Below, one piece after another: positions 46,309 through 54,528 of a stretch of 64,000 nt of DNA (within the stretch, counting starts at the first letter, position 1; every line of letters begins with the position of its first letter). The notes under the pieces were generated by a model. It had not been told where the DNA came from. It ran no database searches and was given only the letters and a program-made list of their open reading frames with translations. Made by a program: the position numbers and the translations under genes. The DNA is from Corynebacterium propinquum DSM 44285. Lineage in GTDB: Bacteria; Actinomycetota; Actinomycetes; Mycobacteriales; Mycobacteriaceae. Location: assembly GCF_000375525.1 (NCBI RefSeq), contig NZ_AQXC01000011.1, positions 51,128 through 115,127 of the forward strand. The letters run 5' to 3'.

Positions 46309-46343
46309 AAGCTGTGGATAACTCCTTTTATCCACAGCTTTTT
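46309..46343 (+). terminator. Hairpin made of two opposed DnaA boxes
   Basis: AAGCTGTGGATAA (46309-46321) and TTATCCACAGCTT (46328-46340) form a perfect 13-bp stem with a six-base loop, followed by TTT. It is about 90 bases past the stop of the SerB-like gene and fits an intrinsic terminator. Both arms contain a perfect DnaA box (TTATCCACA and its inverse), so the site can also bind DnaA. It rules out the long start of the next ORF at 46302. Confidence 0.75.
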
Positions 46344-46394
46344 CCGATTCTCACCACTTCTGTCTGTGGGCACCGCTTTAACCCCATTAGCGTG

Positions 46395-48107
46395 ATGCCC
46401 ATGTCACCACTTCAAAAATTACTTGGACCATCAACAAAGCCGAAAAAACAAAACTCACACAACCGCCCCGCACATCTGCGTAATCAACAACGAGAGGATG
46501 CTTGGCGACGCATTGCCGATATTGCATCTATCCTCGCAAAGTTAGACTCAGAGCTGGCGGATCTTGCCGACGAACTAGCCCAGTCCAGAAGCAAGCATTT
46601 GGACCATCGATCCACTATTGCCCGGGCACTCGAATACCTCGCAGAAGCTGTCTCCGCGCGTCGGTCCAGCGAAATCTCGCTTGCCTGGTGTGCTGAACGC
46701 AGCGAAGTGGGCAGGCTGGTTGGAACGACCACCTCGCGCGGTTTTTATACCAAGCAGCTGGGATATTCCACATCTCACGCCAATACCATGAGAACCCGCG
46801 CAAAGACCGCCTATGGGCATATCCACATCGCAGAATACGATCCGGACGACGACGTCGCCGACGAAGAAACGAGCAATCAACGCTCGAAACGCATGCGCCG
46901 GGCAAAAAATAAGTTGTGTCAGGAACAACACGCGCAGTCCGAGGCCCGTCGGCTTACGCGCAAAATTTCGACGGATAAAGTCGATGCCATCGATCGGGAG
47001 CTGCGCCATCTGAATGACACGGCTGTTCCTGGCAAACATCGCGTACGTCTGGAGTCTATGCAGGAGGCTCTCAACGGGCGCGACTGCGCCGACCTATCGC
47101 AGTGGTGCAGGGAACGAATCCGAAATGCTAACAATCACCCAGATGCGCACTCTAGCCCAGCCAAGAAACGCGCTTCGCGTGCGTCGGCACGCTCCAAACG
47201 CTATATCTCGCAACCCCGTGAGCTGCCCAACGGGATGATGAACTTCGGGATTACCACCGATTCGGCATATTCGGCCCGCTTTGATGCAATTCGTGCAAAA
47301 GCAACCCGTGTCTGGAAAGCACGACAGGCAGATGCCACGATCACCGAAACGCGGACTCAGTCGCAGTTCATCCATGATTACTTCATGGACGCGATCTTTG
47401 GTCCAACTCCGAATCTTGCAGAAGCACACGCTACCGCATCTTCCCGGATTCCGGTTCGTGCATCGAGTTCAGAACCACATACACAACCAGATGTATCCAC
47501 CGGGGCGGCTGTAACCACGTCACGGCCGCAGCCGTCGGGAAGCGTTTCTGCACAATTGGTACTCGTCGGCACTATCAACGATTACCTAAATATGGGACCG
47601 AAAACGCAATTCCAGACGGATACAGGAGCTACGCTGACCCCCGCTGAAATAATGCAACTGGGGATTTCTGAGTGTCACCTCGGAATCACCGACAACCGGC
47701 GGGCACAGCTCCTCGATGCGGGGACGGTACGAAACATGTCGCAGGTCCAACGAGCTTTTCTGACTGCGATGCAACTGGTGTGTAGCCATCCAGATTGCTC
47801 AGAACCCGCGGCGAATTGTGAAGGTCACCATATCGCTGCCTATGCCCAGGGTGGGAAAACAGACTTCGAAAACCTGACCCTTCTGTGCTCTTATCATCAC
47901 CGAGCAAACAACGACCAGCGTGATGGCAAGAAGAATATGGGCCACATGGTGCGGCAAGAAGACACACATCTCGTCGGCAAGTACAACCCCAAAACGGGAA
48001 ACATTGAAATCAACAGCACTATTGCCGCAGGTAAATCCCCGGCGCGACGTCTAATTGCACAAGACAATGGGCCTGTGGAAAGCGCACATTCTCACAGAGC
48101 AGCCTAA
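46395..48107 (+). CDS. HNH endonuclease/DUF222 family protein
   Basis: About 570 residues from ATG 46395 (or 46401). The N-terminal 150 residues are like DUF222 proteins of actinobacteria, with many charged helices. The C-terminal end has a zinc HNH motif: CSHPDCSEPAANCEGHHIAAYAQGG with FENLTLLCSYHHRANN (about 490-535), so a nuclease fold is likely. These proteins occur as multicopy families (M. tuberculosis 13E12 repeats), and function is unknown; some are linked to mobile DNA. The longer ORF starts at 46302 within a terminator hairpin. No Shine-Dalgarno sequence is seen, so the transcript may be leaderless. Confidence 0.82.
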   Translation: MPMSPLQKLLGPSTKPKKQNSHNRPAHLRNQQREDAWRRIADIASILAKLDSELADLADELAQSRSKHLDHRSTIARALEYLAEAVSARRSSEISLAWCAERSEVGRLVGTTTSRGFYTKQLGYSTSHANTMRTRAKTAYGHIHIAEYDPDDDVADEETSNQRSKRMRRAKNKLCQEQHAQSEARRLTRKISTDKVDAIDRELRHLNDTAVPGKHRVRLESMQEALNGRDCADLSQWCRERIRNANNHPDAHSSPAKKRASRASARSKRYISQPRELPNGMMNFGITTDSAYSARFDAIRAKATRVWKARQADATITETRTQSQFIHDYFMDAIFGPTPNLAEAHATASSRIPVRASSSEPHTQPDVSTGAAVTTSRPQPSGSVSAQLVLVGTINDYLNMGPKTQFQTDTGATLTPAEIMQLGISECHLGITDNRRAQLLDAGTVRNMSQVQRAFLTAMQLVCSHPDCSEPAANCEGHHIAAYAQGGKTDFENLTLLCSYHHRANNDQRDGKKNMGHMVRQEDTHLVGKYNPKTGNIEINSTIAAGKSPARRLIAQDNGPVESAHSHRAA

Positions 48108-48319
48108 GTATTCGGAGGCATTCGTGGGAATTCGCTGGCAGGCCTAGGCTTTGTCTCGAAGTGCCTTGGCGGTTTTGATTTCCCCGATCAGCCCATCACC
48201 AGCTTGGGCCTTGTCACGAGGTGCTTTGTCTCGAGGTTTTGTCTATTACCCCGAGGTTTCCCTCAGTTCTTAGACTCCAGAGTTCTTAGACTCCAGGAAG
48301 ACTTACGAGTACACAAAAT
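48108..48319. other. Spacer with short repeats
   Basis: No gene is seen. It has imperfect repeats: GTTCTTAGACTCCAG twice near 48267-48296, and TTGTCTCGAAGTGC or TTGTCACGAGGTGC near 48155-48235. The compound hairpin at 48320-48390 follows. Confidence 0.6.
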
Positions 48320-48390
48320 CCCTGTGGCAAACCGGCAACTAGGATCCATCCATCTCACAAAGATGCAGGATCCTCATCGGCTCCACAGGG
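48320..48390 (-). terminator. Compound three-stem hairpin, likely terminator of the bS22 transcript
   Basis: Three nested stems are seen: CCCTGTGG (48320-48327) with CCACAGGG (48383-48390); AGGATCC (48341-48347) with GGATCCT (48368-48374); CATCT (48351-48355) with AGATG (48361-48365). On the minus strand it ends with GGGATTTTG, a T tract. It is 57 bases past the bS22 stop, so it can terminate that transcript. The form is unusually elaborate for a terminator and may also be an RNA structure with another role. Confidence 0.6.
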
Positions 48391-48447
48391 TGCGTGCTGG
48401 TAGCCAAGGCTTTTCGACCTGACTCCAACTGAATAATTCGGGCTAGT

Positions 48448-48549
48448 TTACTTACCCAATTTACGACGCTGGACGCGAGTACGACGCAGCATCTTGCGGT
48501 GCTTCTTTTTGGACATGCGCTTACGGCGCTTCTTAATGACTGAACCCAT
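48448..48549 (-). CDS. Small ribosomal protein bS22 (AURKAIP1/COX24 domain)
   Basis: This 33-residue protein, too short for most gene finders, reads [19 protein letters not shown] and ends VQRRKLGK, highly basic. It matches the small ribosomal protein family of actinobacteria (bS22, related to mitochondrial AURKAIP1; M. tuberculosis Rv0500B). It binds rRNA in the 30S subunit. The gene order with the BldC-like HTH gene and proC is that of mycobacteria. On the minus strand the base composition is strongly biased to Lys and Arg codons. Confidence 0.9.
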   Translation of the reverse strand: MGSVIKKRRKRMSKKKHRKMLRRTRVQRRKLGK

Positions 48550-48777
48550 GGTCAGTACCCTCAATTCTTAGTTGATATGTGTACAAACTGCCGACACTAA
48601 TGCTCAACACTTTAGCGATTGTCAAGAAGCTTACCCAAATCTGTACAGACGTACAGATCCGACGCACTTTCCGAACCAATGAATACTAGCCGCTTGATCA
48701 TCAGAAATGACCACGCGAAAGCCAATCTTTCAGTTGCGAAAAGCGCCAATCGCTACCGCGCTAAGGCCGTGTAAAAC

Positions 48778-48969
48778 TTACCCAACCTCGTAGATAGAAG
48801 AGTTCAGGTATTCGTTCACGGCTTCTTCGTGAACGCGGAAAGAACGTCCCACGCGAACAGCCGGCAAATCACCAGCGTGCACGAGGCGGTAGACAGTCAT
48901 CTTTGAGACGCGCATCATCTCCGCGACCTCGGCAATGGTCAGAAACGTTCCCTTGTCTTCATGTGCCAT
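48778..48969 (-). CDS. BldC-like helix-turn-helix regulator
   Basis: The 63-residue protein is a MerR/excisionase-type DNA-binding domain: FLTIAEVAEMMRVSKMTVYRL (about 9-29) and AVRVGRSFRVHEEAVNEYL (about 37-56). It is close to streptomycete BldC and mycobacterial Rv0500A. Single-domain regulators of this type bind direct repeats cooperatively. It reads from the spacer that includes the 14-bp direct repeats at 49122-49169, which might be its own site. ATG start. Confidence 0.9.
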   Translation of the reverse strand: MAHEDKGTFLTIAEVAEMMRVSKMTVYRLVHAGDLPAVRVGRSFRVHEEAVNEYLNSSIYEVG

Positions 48970-49360
48970 ATATATCTCACCCTTCAGCTCGTAGTGCGCT
49001 GCAGGCTTCCCCTCCCGCAGGACTTCACACGCACGTGCTCAAACCAGTCTAGCGTGTCACTTGTGACTATTGCGACTCACCCCTACACATTATTCCCACC
49101 TTTCGCTTAACCTCCCCCAAATATCAGCTGAAACCTGAGATTCAGTGGTTGCGACTATCAGCTGAAACCAGAAAGCCGGTCCTTGCGGATTCCATCAGAT
49201 TACGAGGATGCACGAAAGGGAGAATCTCGCTCAGATCCTAACGCCGCGCGTGTTCCCAGCACCGTTCGCGGCCGCTGCGTTCAGGCCTAGCCCTCACCCT
49301 TTGCCTATTACCTCTCTCCCCAGCCCCTCTCCCCCGGCCCTACGTTCCAGAAATTAGAAA
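48970..49360. other. Spacer with 14-bp direct repeats upstream of the BldC-like gene
   Basis: No gene is seen. TATCAGCTGAAACC occurs twice at 49122-49135 and 49156-49169, starts 34 bases apart (about three turns of DNA). They lie 150-200 bases upstream of the BldC-like gene, on its promoter side. The region is otherwise T- and C-rich on the plus strand (49260-49340). Confidence 0.55.
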
Positions 49361-49418
49361 GCCGTCGTACTACACCGCCACCACGACGTTATCTATGGTG
49401 CACGGTAAGTACGACGGC
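49361..49418 (-). terminator. Long hairpin downstream of proC
   Basis: An 11-bp perfect stem (GCCGTCGTACT at 49361-49371 with AGTACGACGGC at 49408-49418) encloses inner pairs (ACCG with CGGT; CACC with GGTG). On the minus strand a T-rich tract (TTTCTAATTTC) follows. It probably terminates proC transcription, 85 bases after the stop. A second inverted repeat (GCAGCCAA at 49443-49450 with TTGGCTGC at 49466-49473) lies between it and proC. Confidence 0.65.
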
Positions 49419-49502
49419 GTTGTGTCCGCAACGAACAACCCAGCAGCCAACCAACCGCTGATTAATTGGCTGCGGCCTTATTGGGTGAAACTTTCAGCCA
49501 AA

Positions 49503-50309
49503 TTAGCCAAGTTCCTTCGACCGGTTTGCACATGCTTCTGCAGCGCGGAAGAACATCCCCCGCAAGCCGGATTCTTCTAGTTCGCGGAGAGCATGCACGG
49601 TGGTGCCACCTGGGGATGAAACGTTCTGGCGAAGCGTCGCTGGATCGCGTCCTGAATCAGTCAGCATCTTGCCTGCACCGTGCGCCGCATTGGTAGCCAA
49701 TTTCTCGGCAACGTCACGCTTCAATCCCAGCTGCACACCAGCATCGATGAGTGCCTCAGTAACCAAGAAATAATACGCTGGTGACGATCCCGACATCGCC
49801 GTCACCGCATCCATATTGGATTCTTCGACGATGACAACCTCACCCACTGCCTCGAGCAATTCCGAAACACCCGACATCTGCTCGTCGGAAACACTTGTTC
49901 CCGGTGCTGCAGCGTTGGTGCCTTTACCCACCAGCATCGGGGTATTTGGCATAACGCGCACCACCGGCACGCCGTTGCCCGCAGCCTTCTCCATTGCCTC
50001 GAGGGTCAGTCCCGCGGCCATGGAAACTGCTACGGTCTTATCCCCCCGGGCCTGCAACGTCTCAGAGAGATCTTCCAAAAGGTCGATGATGTGGTAGGGC
50101 TTGACGCACAAAAACGCATAATCTGCATCTTTGATAGCAGCGTCATTGTCCGAAGTGGTGTTCACACCGTAGTTATCTTGGAAGTACTTGGACTTATCCG
50201 CGCTACGGTTAGTGACGGTAATGGACTTTGGGTCGTAATCAGAGGCAATAAGACCGGAAACAAGCGCTTCGCCGATCTGACCTCCGCCTAAAACTGCAAT
50301 GTTAGTCAT
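49503..50309 (-). CDS. proC: Pyrroline-5-carboxylate reductase
   Basis: From ATG 50309 (MTNIAVLGGGQIGEALVSGL) the protein is 268 residues, normal for ProC. The NADPH-binding N-terminal domain is followed by VVRVMPNTPMLVGKGTNAAA (about 108-127), DAVTAMSGSSPAYYFLVTEALIDAG and, in the C-terminal dimer domain, LRQNVSSPGGTTVHAL. It makes proline from pyrroline-5-carboxylate. The longer frame to 50351 has no family support. It is read in the same direction as the Rv0497-like gene and lies in the mycobacterial order. Confidence 0.96.
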   Translation of the reverse strand: MTNIAVLGGGQIGEALVSGLIASDYDPKSITVTNRSADKSKYFQDNYGVNTTSDNDAAIKDADYAFLCVKPYHIIDLLEDLSETLQARGDKTVAVSMAAGLTLEAMEKAAGNGVPVVRVMPNTPMLVGKGTNAAAPGTSVSDEQMSGVSELLEAVGEVVIVEESNMDAVTAMSGSSPAYYFLVTEALIDAGVQLGLKRDVAEKLATNAAHGAGKMLTDSGRDPATLRQNVSSPGGTTVHALRELEESGLRGMFFRAAEACANRSKELG

Positions 50310-50463
50310 GCAATCTACGATGCCAGAAAGCAAAACCCCTAGCCACCACACTGGGGCGGACTAGGGATTTCACTATTATTCAAGGTCATCGTCACGAACG
50401 CTCCGGTCGGATTATTCGAGGTGGTCTTCTCCACGAACTCCCATACCGGAACCAACGAAAGCG

Positions 50464-51747
50464 CTAGAGCACCAACACCGCCGGGCCAAAAGTGAGCAAC
50501 AAGCCAACGATGACAGCCAGGGTCATCGACAAGCCATCTCGTTCTGTCCGAAGCGCATGAACGATACCCGCCATAACACCGGTAACCCCCACGGCCAACG
50601 CTGCAACCAGGTAATTGTTGAGCGCATCCCAGAGCATCTCGAAGCCCTTGAAAACGACCACACCGAGGACAATCCCTGCCAATGCCAGCAAAATCACCGC
50701 GACGGGGTTCATACCTTCGCCCTCGGAGACGGATTCATCCTGGTCGTCGAGATCAGCACCGCCTGCATAAACTGGGGCTTGCTCGTGACGCCTGGCTGCT
50801 GCATCTTGTGCAGCGCTGTCAGGAACGCTCTGGATTTCCGAAGTATCGTCGTCTGCTTGTCGACGCTCACGTGTGCTTGCCGACGCCGTCCCACCCTGTT
50901 TTGCCGTATTCGATGGTGAATCGGTGACTTTCGGAATCTCGCCGGTGGACTCAGCATCCTGCTGTTTAGTGCTTGCCGCTTGGCTCGATTCGCTCTTATC
51001 GGTGACACGAGAAATCTCAGCGGTCTCGTCTGCAGCGGGACTGGTCTGTGCACCCCGCTTAGTTGCAGATTTAGTTGCAGCACTCTTGTCGACGCTTGGT
51101 TCTTGCTGGGTCGCCTTGTTTGCTGGTTTGCCCTGTGCCGATGTCGATTCAGGCGCAGGCGTGCCAGGCTTTGCGGTCGGTTGACCGGCATTTGTTTGTG
51201 CTGGCTCGGCGGCTTTGTTGCCCGAGCTGGCGGCTTTGCTGGTCGAAGCCTGATCGTCTGCCTTCCGACCAACGGTGACGGTCTTCGATTTCTTCCGAAC
51301 GACGGTTTGCCCCGAGGGGCTCTGTGGAGCATTCGCCGCGGCTTTGTGTGGAGCTTTCGATTCAGCCTTCGACGCAGTTTCTTTCGCAGTCTTCGGCGCA
51401 TTCGCAGCCTTCGTCGCGTTTCCAACCTTCTCCGCGTTCTCAACCTGCCGCGAGCCTCGCGACCCCTGCGAGCCCTGCGTACCCCGCGCACCCTGCCCGT
51501 CCGGCTCGTCGATAGGCGAACCATGCTTCGATTCCTTGGGCTTAGCTGTCACCTTCGGGAACGACCCGGTCAGCTCCGCAACAGAGACACCACCACCGTC
51601 TTCCATGCTGCGGCGACGTCGACGTGGCTTTTCCGAGCCCTCTTTGCCAGAACGTGCCCGGCCACCGCTTGTGCCGTCGGCATCGCTATCTTCTTTCCCG
51701 GCGCGAGCCAACAATTCCGCGACTGTCAATTGTTTGTCGTCAGACAT
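50464..51747 (-). CDS. Rv0497-like membrane protein with long disordered tail
   Basis: The 427-residue protein has MSDDKQLTVAELLARAGKE at the N-terminus, a signature of the Rv0497-like family, then about 280 residues of Ala, Lys, Ser, Thr, Gln-rich disordered sequence, then three membrane segments in the last 90 residues (about 337-357, 362-382, 400-425). The short N-terminal motif is probably a binding element. Function unknown. The disordered part is encoded by short, degenerate repeats (AAG/GCC) and carries three copies of the CGTCGRCAAG motif (50856, 50876, 51085). Its size is greater than the mycobacterial protein's, due to the disordered part. It lies 11 bases past ppx and is in the same unit. 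Confidence 0.8.
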   Translation of the reverse strand: MSDDKQLTVAELLARAGKEDSDADGTSGGRARSGKEGSEKPRRRRRSMEDGGGVSVAELTGSFPKVTAKPKESKHGSPIDEPDGQGARGTQGSQGSRGSRQVENAEKVGNATKAANAPKTAKETASKAESKAPHKAAANAPQSPSGQTVVRKKSKTVTVGRKADDQASTSKAASSGNKAAEPAQTNAGQPTAKPGTPAPESTSAQGKPANKATQQEPSVDKSAATKSATKRGAQTSPAADETAEISRVTDKSESSQAASTKQQDAESTGEIPKVTDSPSNTAKQGGTASASTRERRQADDDTSEIQSVPDSAAQDAAARRHEQAPVYAGGADLDDQDESVSEGEGMNPVAVILLALAGIVLGVVVFKGFEMLWDALNNYLVAALAVGVTGVMAGIVHALRTERDGLSMTLAVIVGLLLTFGPAVLVL

Positions 51748-51758
51748 GCTGTTTCTCC

Positions 51759-52688
51759 CTATTCCAGTCCTTTATCAATGCGACGCAGAATTACGCCTTC
51801 GCGCAGTGCCCAAGGGCAGATCTCGAGTTCGTCGATTCCTAATGCTCGCATACTAGCCTCTGCAACCAAAGCACCGGCAACAATTTGATGCGAACGGTCA
51901 CTGCTCACGCCCTCGAGTTCGGCACGGTCAGAAGCAGTCATTCGGGAGATAAACGCGATCAACTGGCGCAGACCCGGTGCGGTCAGGCTCCGCCGTACAT
52001 ATGGTCCTGCCGACGAAGGCGCGGCACCTGTCAGACGAGCCAATGACCGGATTGTCTTCGAGGTTCCCACTGCAATCCCGGGATCACCGTAGGCCCGAAT
52101 CTCTGCGGTGACGTCCTTGAGTTCAGCATCGATGTAATCACGCAGGGTGTTGATCTTTTTCTTGCCCGGCGGGTCGGTGTCAAACCAGTTGTAGGTCAAC
52201 CGGCCAGCACCCAAGTCCAACGAGCTGGCAACATCTGGGTGCTCATCAGTGCCCGTACACAGTTCCAGCGAGCCTCCACCGATATCGATGTTGGTGATCC
52301 GCCCGGCTGACCAGCCATACCACCGGCGTACCGCCAGGAACGTCAGCCTGCCTTCGTCCTCACCAGACAAAATCTCCAGACGCACGCCGGTGTGTTTTTC
52401 TACCTCGTCCAGTACATAAGCGGAATTGGTGGCGGAACGGATCGCAGACGTCGCAAAGGGCATGAACTCGTCGCAGCCGAGTTTGTTGGCGAGTTCTTTG
52501 GCTTCCCCAACAGCCGAGATGAGCTTTTTCAGCCCACGTTCGTGGATATTGCCGTCAGCATCGAGCTGCTCCACCAGCTTCAGGGAGGTCTTCCAATCAC
52601 TCATGGGAGTGGGCCGGCCACCGTTGCGGACATCTACTGCTACTAGGTGGACAGTGTTGCTGCCCACGTCAATTACACCTAATCGCAC
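51759..52688 (-). CDS. ppx: Exopolyphosphatase, Ppx/GppA family
   Basis: The 309-residue protein starts [18 protein letters not shown] and has [16 protein letters not shown] (about 130-145), the two phosphate-binding parts of the ASKHA fold. It lacks the C-terminal HD domain of long Ppx enzymes, so it is the short (Ppx1-like) actinobacterial type. It cleaves polyphosphate or guanosine pentaphosphate. GTG start. Mycobacterial Rv0496 is in the same location; the gene is divergent from the Rv0495c-like gene and followed by the Rv0497-like gene. Confidence 0.92.
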   Translation of the reverse strand: MRLGVIDVGSNTVHLVAVDVRNGGRPTPMSDWKTSLKLVEQLDADGNIHERGLKKLISAVGEAKELANKLGCDEFMPFATSAIRSATNSAYVLDEVEKHTGVRLEILSGEDEGRLTFLAVRRWYGWSAGRITNIDIGGGSLELCTGTDEHPDVASSLDLGAGRLTYNWFDTDPPGKKKINTLRDYIDAELKDVTAEIRAYGDPGIAVGTSKTIRSLARLTGAAPSSAGPYVRRSLTAPGLRQLIAFISRMTASDRAELEGVSSDRSHQIVAGALVAEASMRALGIDELEICPWALREGVILRRIDKGLE

Positions 52689-52721
52689 ACGTCTAGCCTA
52701 AACGGTCTACGGTGTCTAAGT

Positions 52722-53639
52722 GTGAATCACGCTCAGTCTTCTTCTGTTTTCCTTGGTTTTCCTGCAAGCTCGCCGGCCGGCAAGTCTATTCGTGCTGGCC
52801 GGGAGGTAGCCCCGGATTTCGCTCGGGAGTGGTTCGAATTCACCAACCCGGATGATCCGGAGCACGTCTTTTCCATCGATCTGACCTGGGTGGAGTCCCA
52901 TTACAGCTGTAAGTTCGGCACCTCGGATTGTTTCGGCATCCGCGAAGGCATCACCGACGTGGCCTGTTGCACTCATGGGGCGTTTCTTGCCGACGAAACC
53001 GACCAGGATCAGCTTTTCGACGCCGTCCGCGAGATGCCTGCGAAGTATTGGCAGCTGCGCCCGAGCAATACCGAGGAGCACTTGTCGGGAGTAGCGCCAG
53101 CTGGCGAGTTGGAGCCGTGGCTGGTCTGGGACGAGGAAGAAAACGACGACGGAGAGATGGAGCCTTCGTTGAAAACGCGCACTGTCGACGGTGGCTGCAT
53201 TTTTGCGAATCGCCATGGCTGGGGAACGGGCGCAGGTTGCGCGCTGCACCAGTGGGCGGTGGCCGAAGGTGAGGAATTGACCGTCGTCAAGCCGGAGGTG
53301 TGCTGGCAGGTGCCGATTCGTCGGCATGAGGATTATGAAACCCGCAGCGACGATGTGGAAATTCTGCGCACGGTGATCAGTGAATACGACCGGCGCGCCT
53401 GGGGCAATGGCGGCGAAGAGTTTGATTGGTGGTGTTCGTCAGCGCCGCAGTGTCATACGACGACGGATCCGTTGTGGAAAACCCACCGGGAGGAATTGGT
53501 CGCAGTGATGGGCCAGAGCAATTACGAAATCTTGGCCAGCCATTGTCAGTTGCGGGACGAGGCTCGCGCTGCAGGTGTGGATCTGCCGCAGCACCCGGCT
53601 ACCCGGGAGGCGGCGAATAACCGGGGCTCACAAAGTTAG
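52722..53639 (+). CDS. Rv0495c-like conserved protein, unknown function
   Basis: The 305-residue protein is rich in Cys, Trp and His: [26 protein letters not shown] (about 67-90), [26 protein letters not shown] (about 164-189) and [17 protein letters not shown]. These look like metal or cluster ligands, in a pattern shared with actinobacterial Rv0495c homologues. Function is unknown. GTG start at 52722, with no overlap of the divergent ppx gene. The stop codon overlaps that of regX3 by 4 bases on the other strand. Confidence 0.8.
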   Translation: MNHAQSSSVFLGFPASSPAGKSIRAGREVAPDFAREWFEFTNPDDPEHVFSIDLTWVESHYSCKFGTSDCFGIREGITDVACCTHGAFLADETDQDQLFDAVREMPAKYWQLRPSNTEEHLSGVAPAGELEPWLVWDEEENDDGEMEPSLKTRTVDGGCIFANRHGWGTGAGCALHQWAVAEGEELTVVKPEVCWQVPIRRHEDYETRSDDVEILRTVISEYDRRAWGNGGEEFDWWCSSAPQCHTTTDPLWKTHREELVAVMGQSNYEILASHCQLRDEARAAGVDLPQHPATREAANNRGSQS

Positions 53640-54337
53640 GCGTCGAATTTGTAGCCCAGCCCGCGCACAGTCACCAGGTGGGATGGGCGCGATGGTTCCG
53701 GCTCAATCTTGGAGCGCAGACGTTTCACATGCACGTCGATCGTTTTGGTGTCACCGATATAGTCCGAACCCCAGATGCGGTCGATGAGTTGCCCGCGGGT
53801 CAACACACGGCCCGCGTTTTCCAGCAAATACTCCAGCAGGTGGAATTCTTTCAGGGGCATCGGCACAGCTTCACCGTCGACATAAACGATGTGGCGGTCG
53901 ACGTCCATGCGCACGCGTCCACTTTCCAGGATATTTTCGGATGCCCCCTCGGCCGCCGGTTCGCTGGTGCTAGCATCAGCCCCGCGGCGCAGTACGGCCC
54001 GAATGCGGGCGGTTAATTCACGGGCGGAATACGGTTTGGTCACGTAATCGTCGGCACCAAGCTCCAGCCCCAGGACCTTGTCAATTTCGGAATCACGTGC
54101 GGTCACCATGATGATCGGTATCTGGGATGTAGTCCGGATCTTCTTGCACACCTCAGTGCCCGACATGCCCGGCAGCATCAGATCCAGCAACACGATGTCG
54201 ACGTGCTCGGATTGGAACGTCGACAAGGCACTCGGGCCATCGGTTGCCGTCAGAGTCTCGAAGCCTTCCTTGCGAAGTAGGAATGCCAGTGGGTCGGCTA
54301 ACGACTCTTCATCTTCAACGATCAAAACAGTAGCCAT
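53636..54337 (-). CDS. regX3: Response regulator RegX3
   Basis: The 233-residue OmpR-type regulator has a receiver domain (phospho-acceptor Asp in [18 protein letters not shown], about residue 51; Lys in DDYVTKPY) and a winged helix-turn-helix output domain ending [10 protein letters not shown]. With SenX3 it responds to phosphate limitation in mycobacteria and corynebacteria (PhoRP-like role). Two-residue insertions of Ser/Ala/Glu lie in the linker (about 115-130). senX3 is upstream on the same strand, with a repeat-bearing spacer. Confidence 0.95.
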   Translation of the reverse strand: MATVLIVEDEESLADPLAFLLRKEGFETLTATDGPSALSTFQSEHVDIVLLDLMLPGMSGTEVCKKIRTTSQIPIIMVTARDSEIDKVLGLELGADDYVTKPYSARELTARIRAVLRRGADASTSEPAAEGASENILESGRVRMDVDRHIVYVDGEAVPMPLKEFHLLEYLLENAGRVLTRGQLIDRIWGSDYIGDTKTIDVHVKRLRSKIEPEPSRPSHLVTVRGLGYKFDA

Positions 54338-54415
54338 GGGGCCTTGTCCTTTTTGTACTTCGGGTCGATTATGTGCTTCGGTCGATTACGCTTGCTGGTC
54401 CACTCTGAATTGTGC

Positions 54416-54455
54416 AGCCATACAGCCGCACAGCCATACAGCCACACAGCCACAA
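54416..54455. repeat. Five 8-bp tandem repeats between senX3 and regX3
   Basis: Five units (AGCCATAC, AGCCGCAC, AGCCATAC, AGCCACAC, AGCCACAA) occur head to tail in the 191-base spacer between senX3 and regX3. Just before them the phrase GGTCGATTA is repeated twice. In M. tuberculosis the same spacer holds repeats (MIRU) that affect length typing; the units here are unrelated in sequence and length. Confidence 0.85.
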
Positions 54456-54528
54456 GCATGGTCTGGTCGCGCAGGCTGATGTGACTTAAACGATGGTTTC
54501 TGTCACACCGCTCATCCTATATCACGGC

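Noticed and set aside
46302..46394. A longer start for the HNH/DUF222 protein
   Set aside because: The extra codons lie across the terminator hairpin at 46309-46343 and are not expected in the family.
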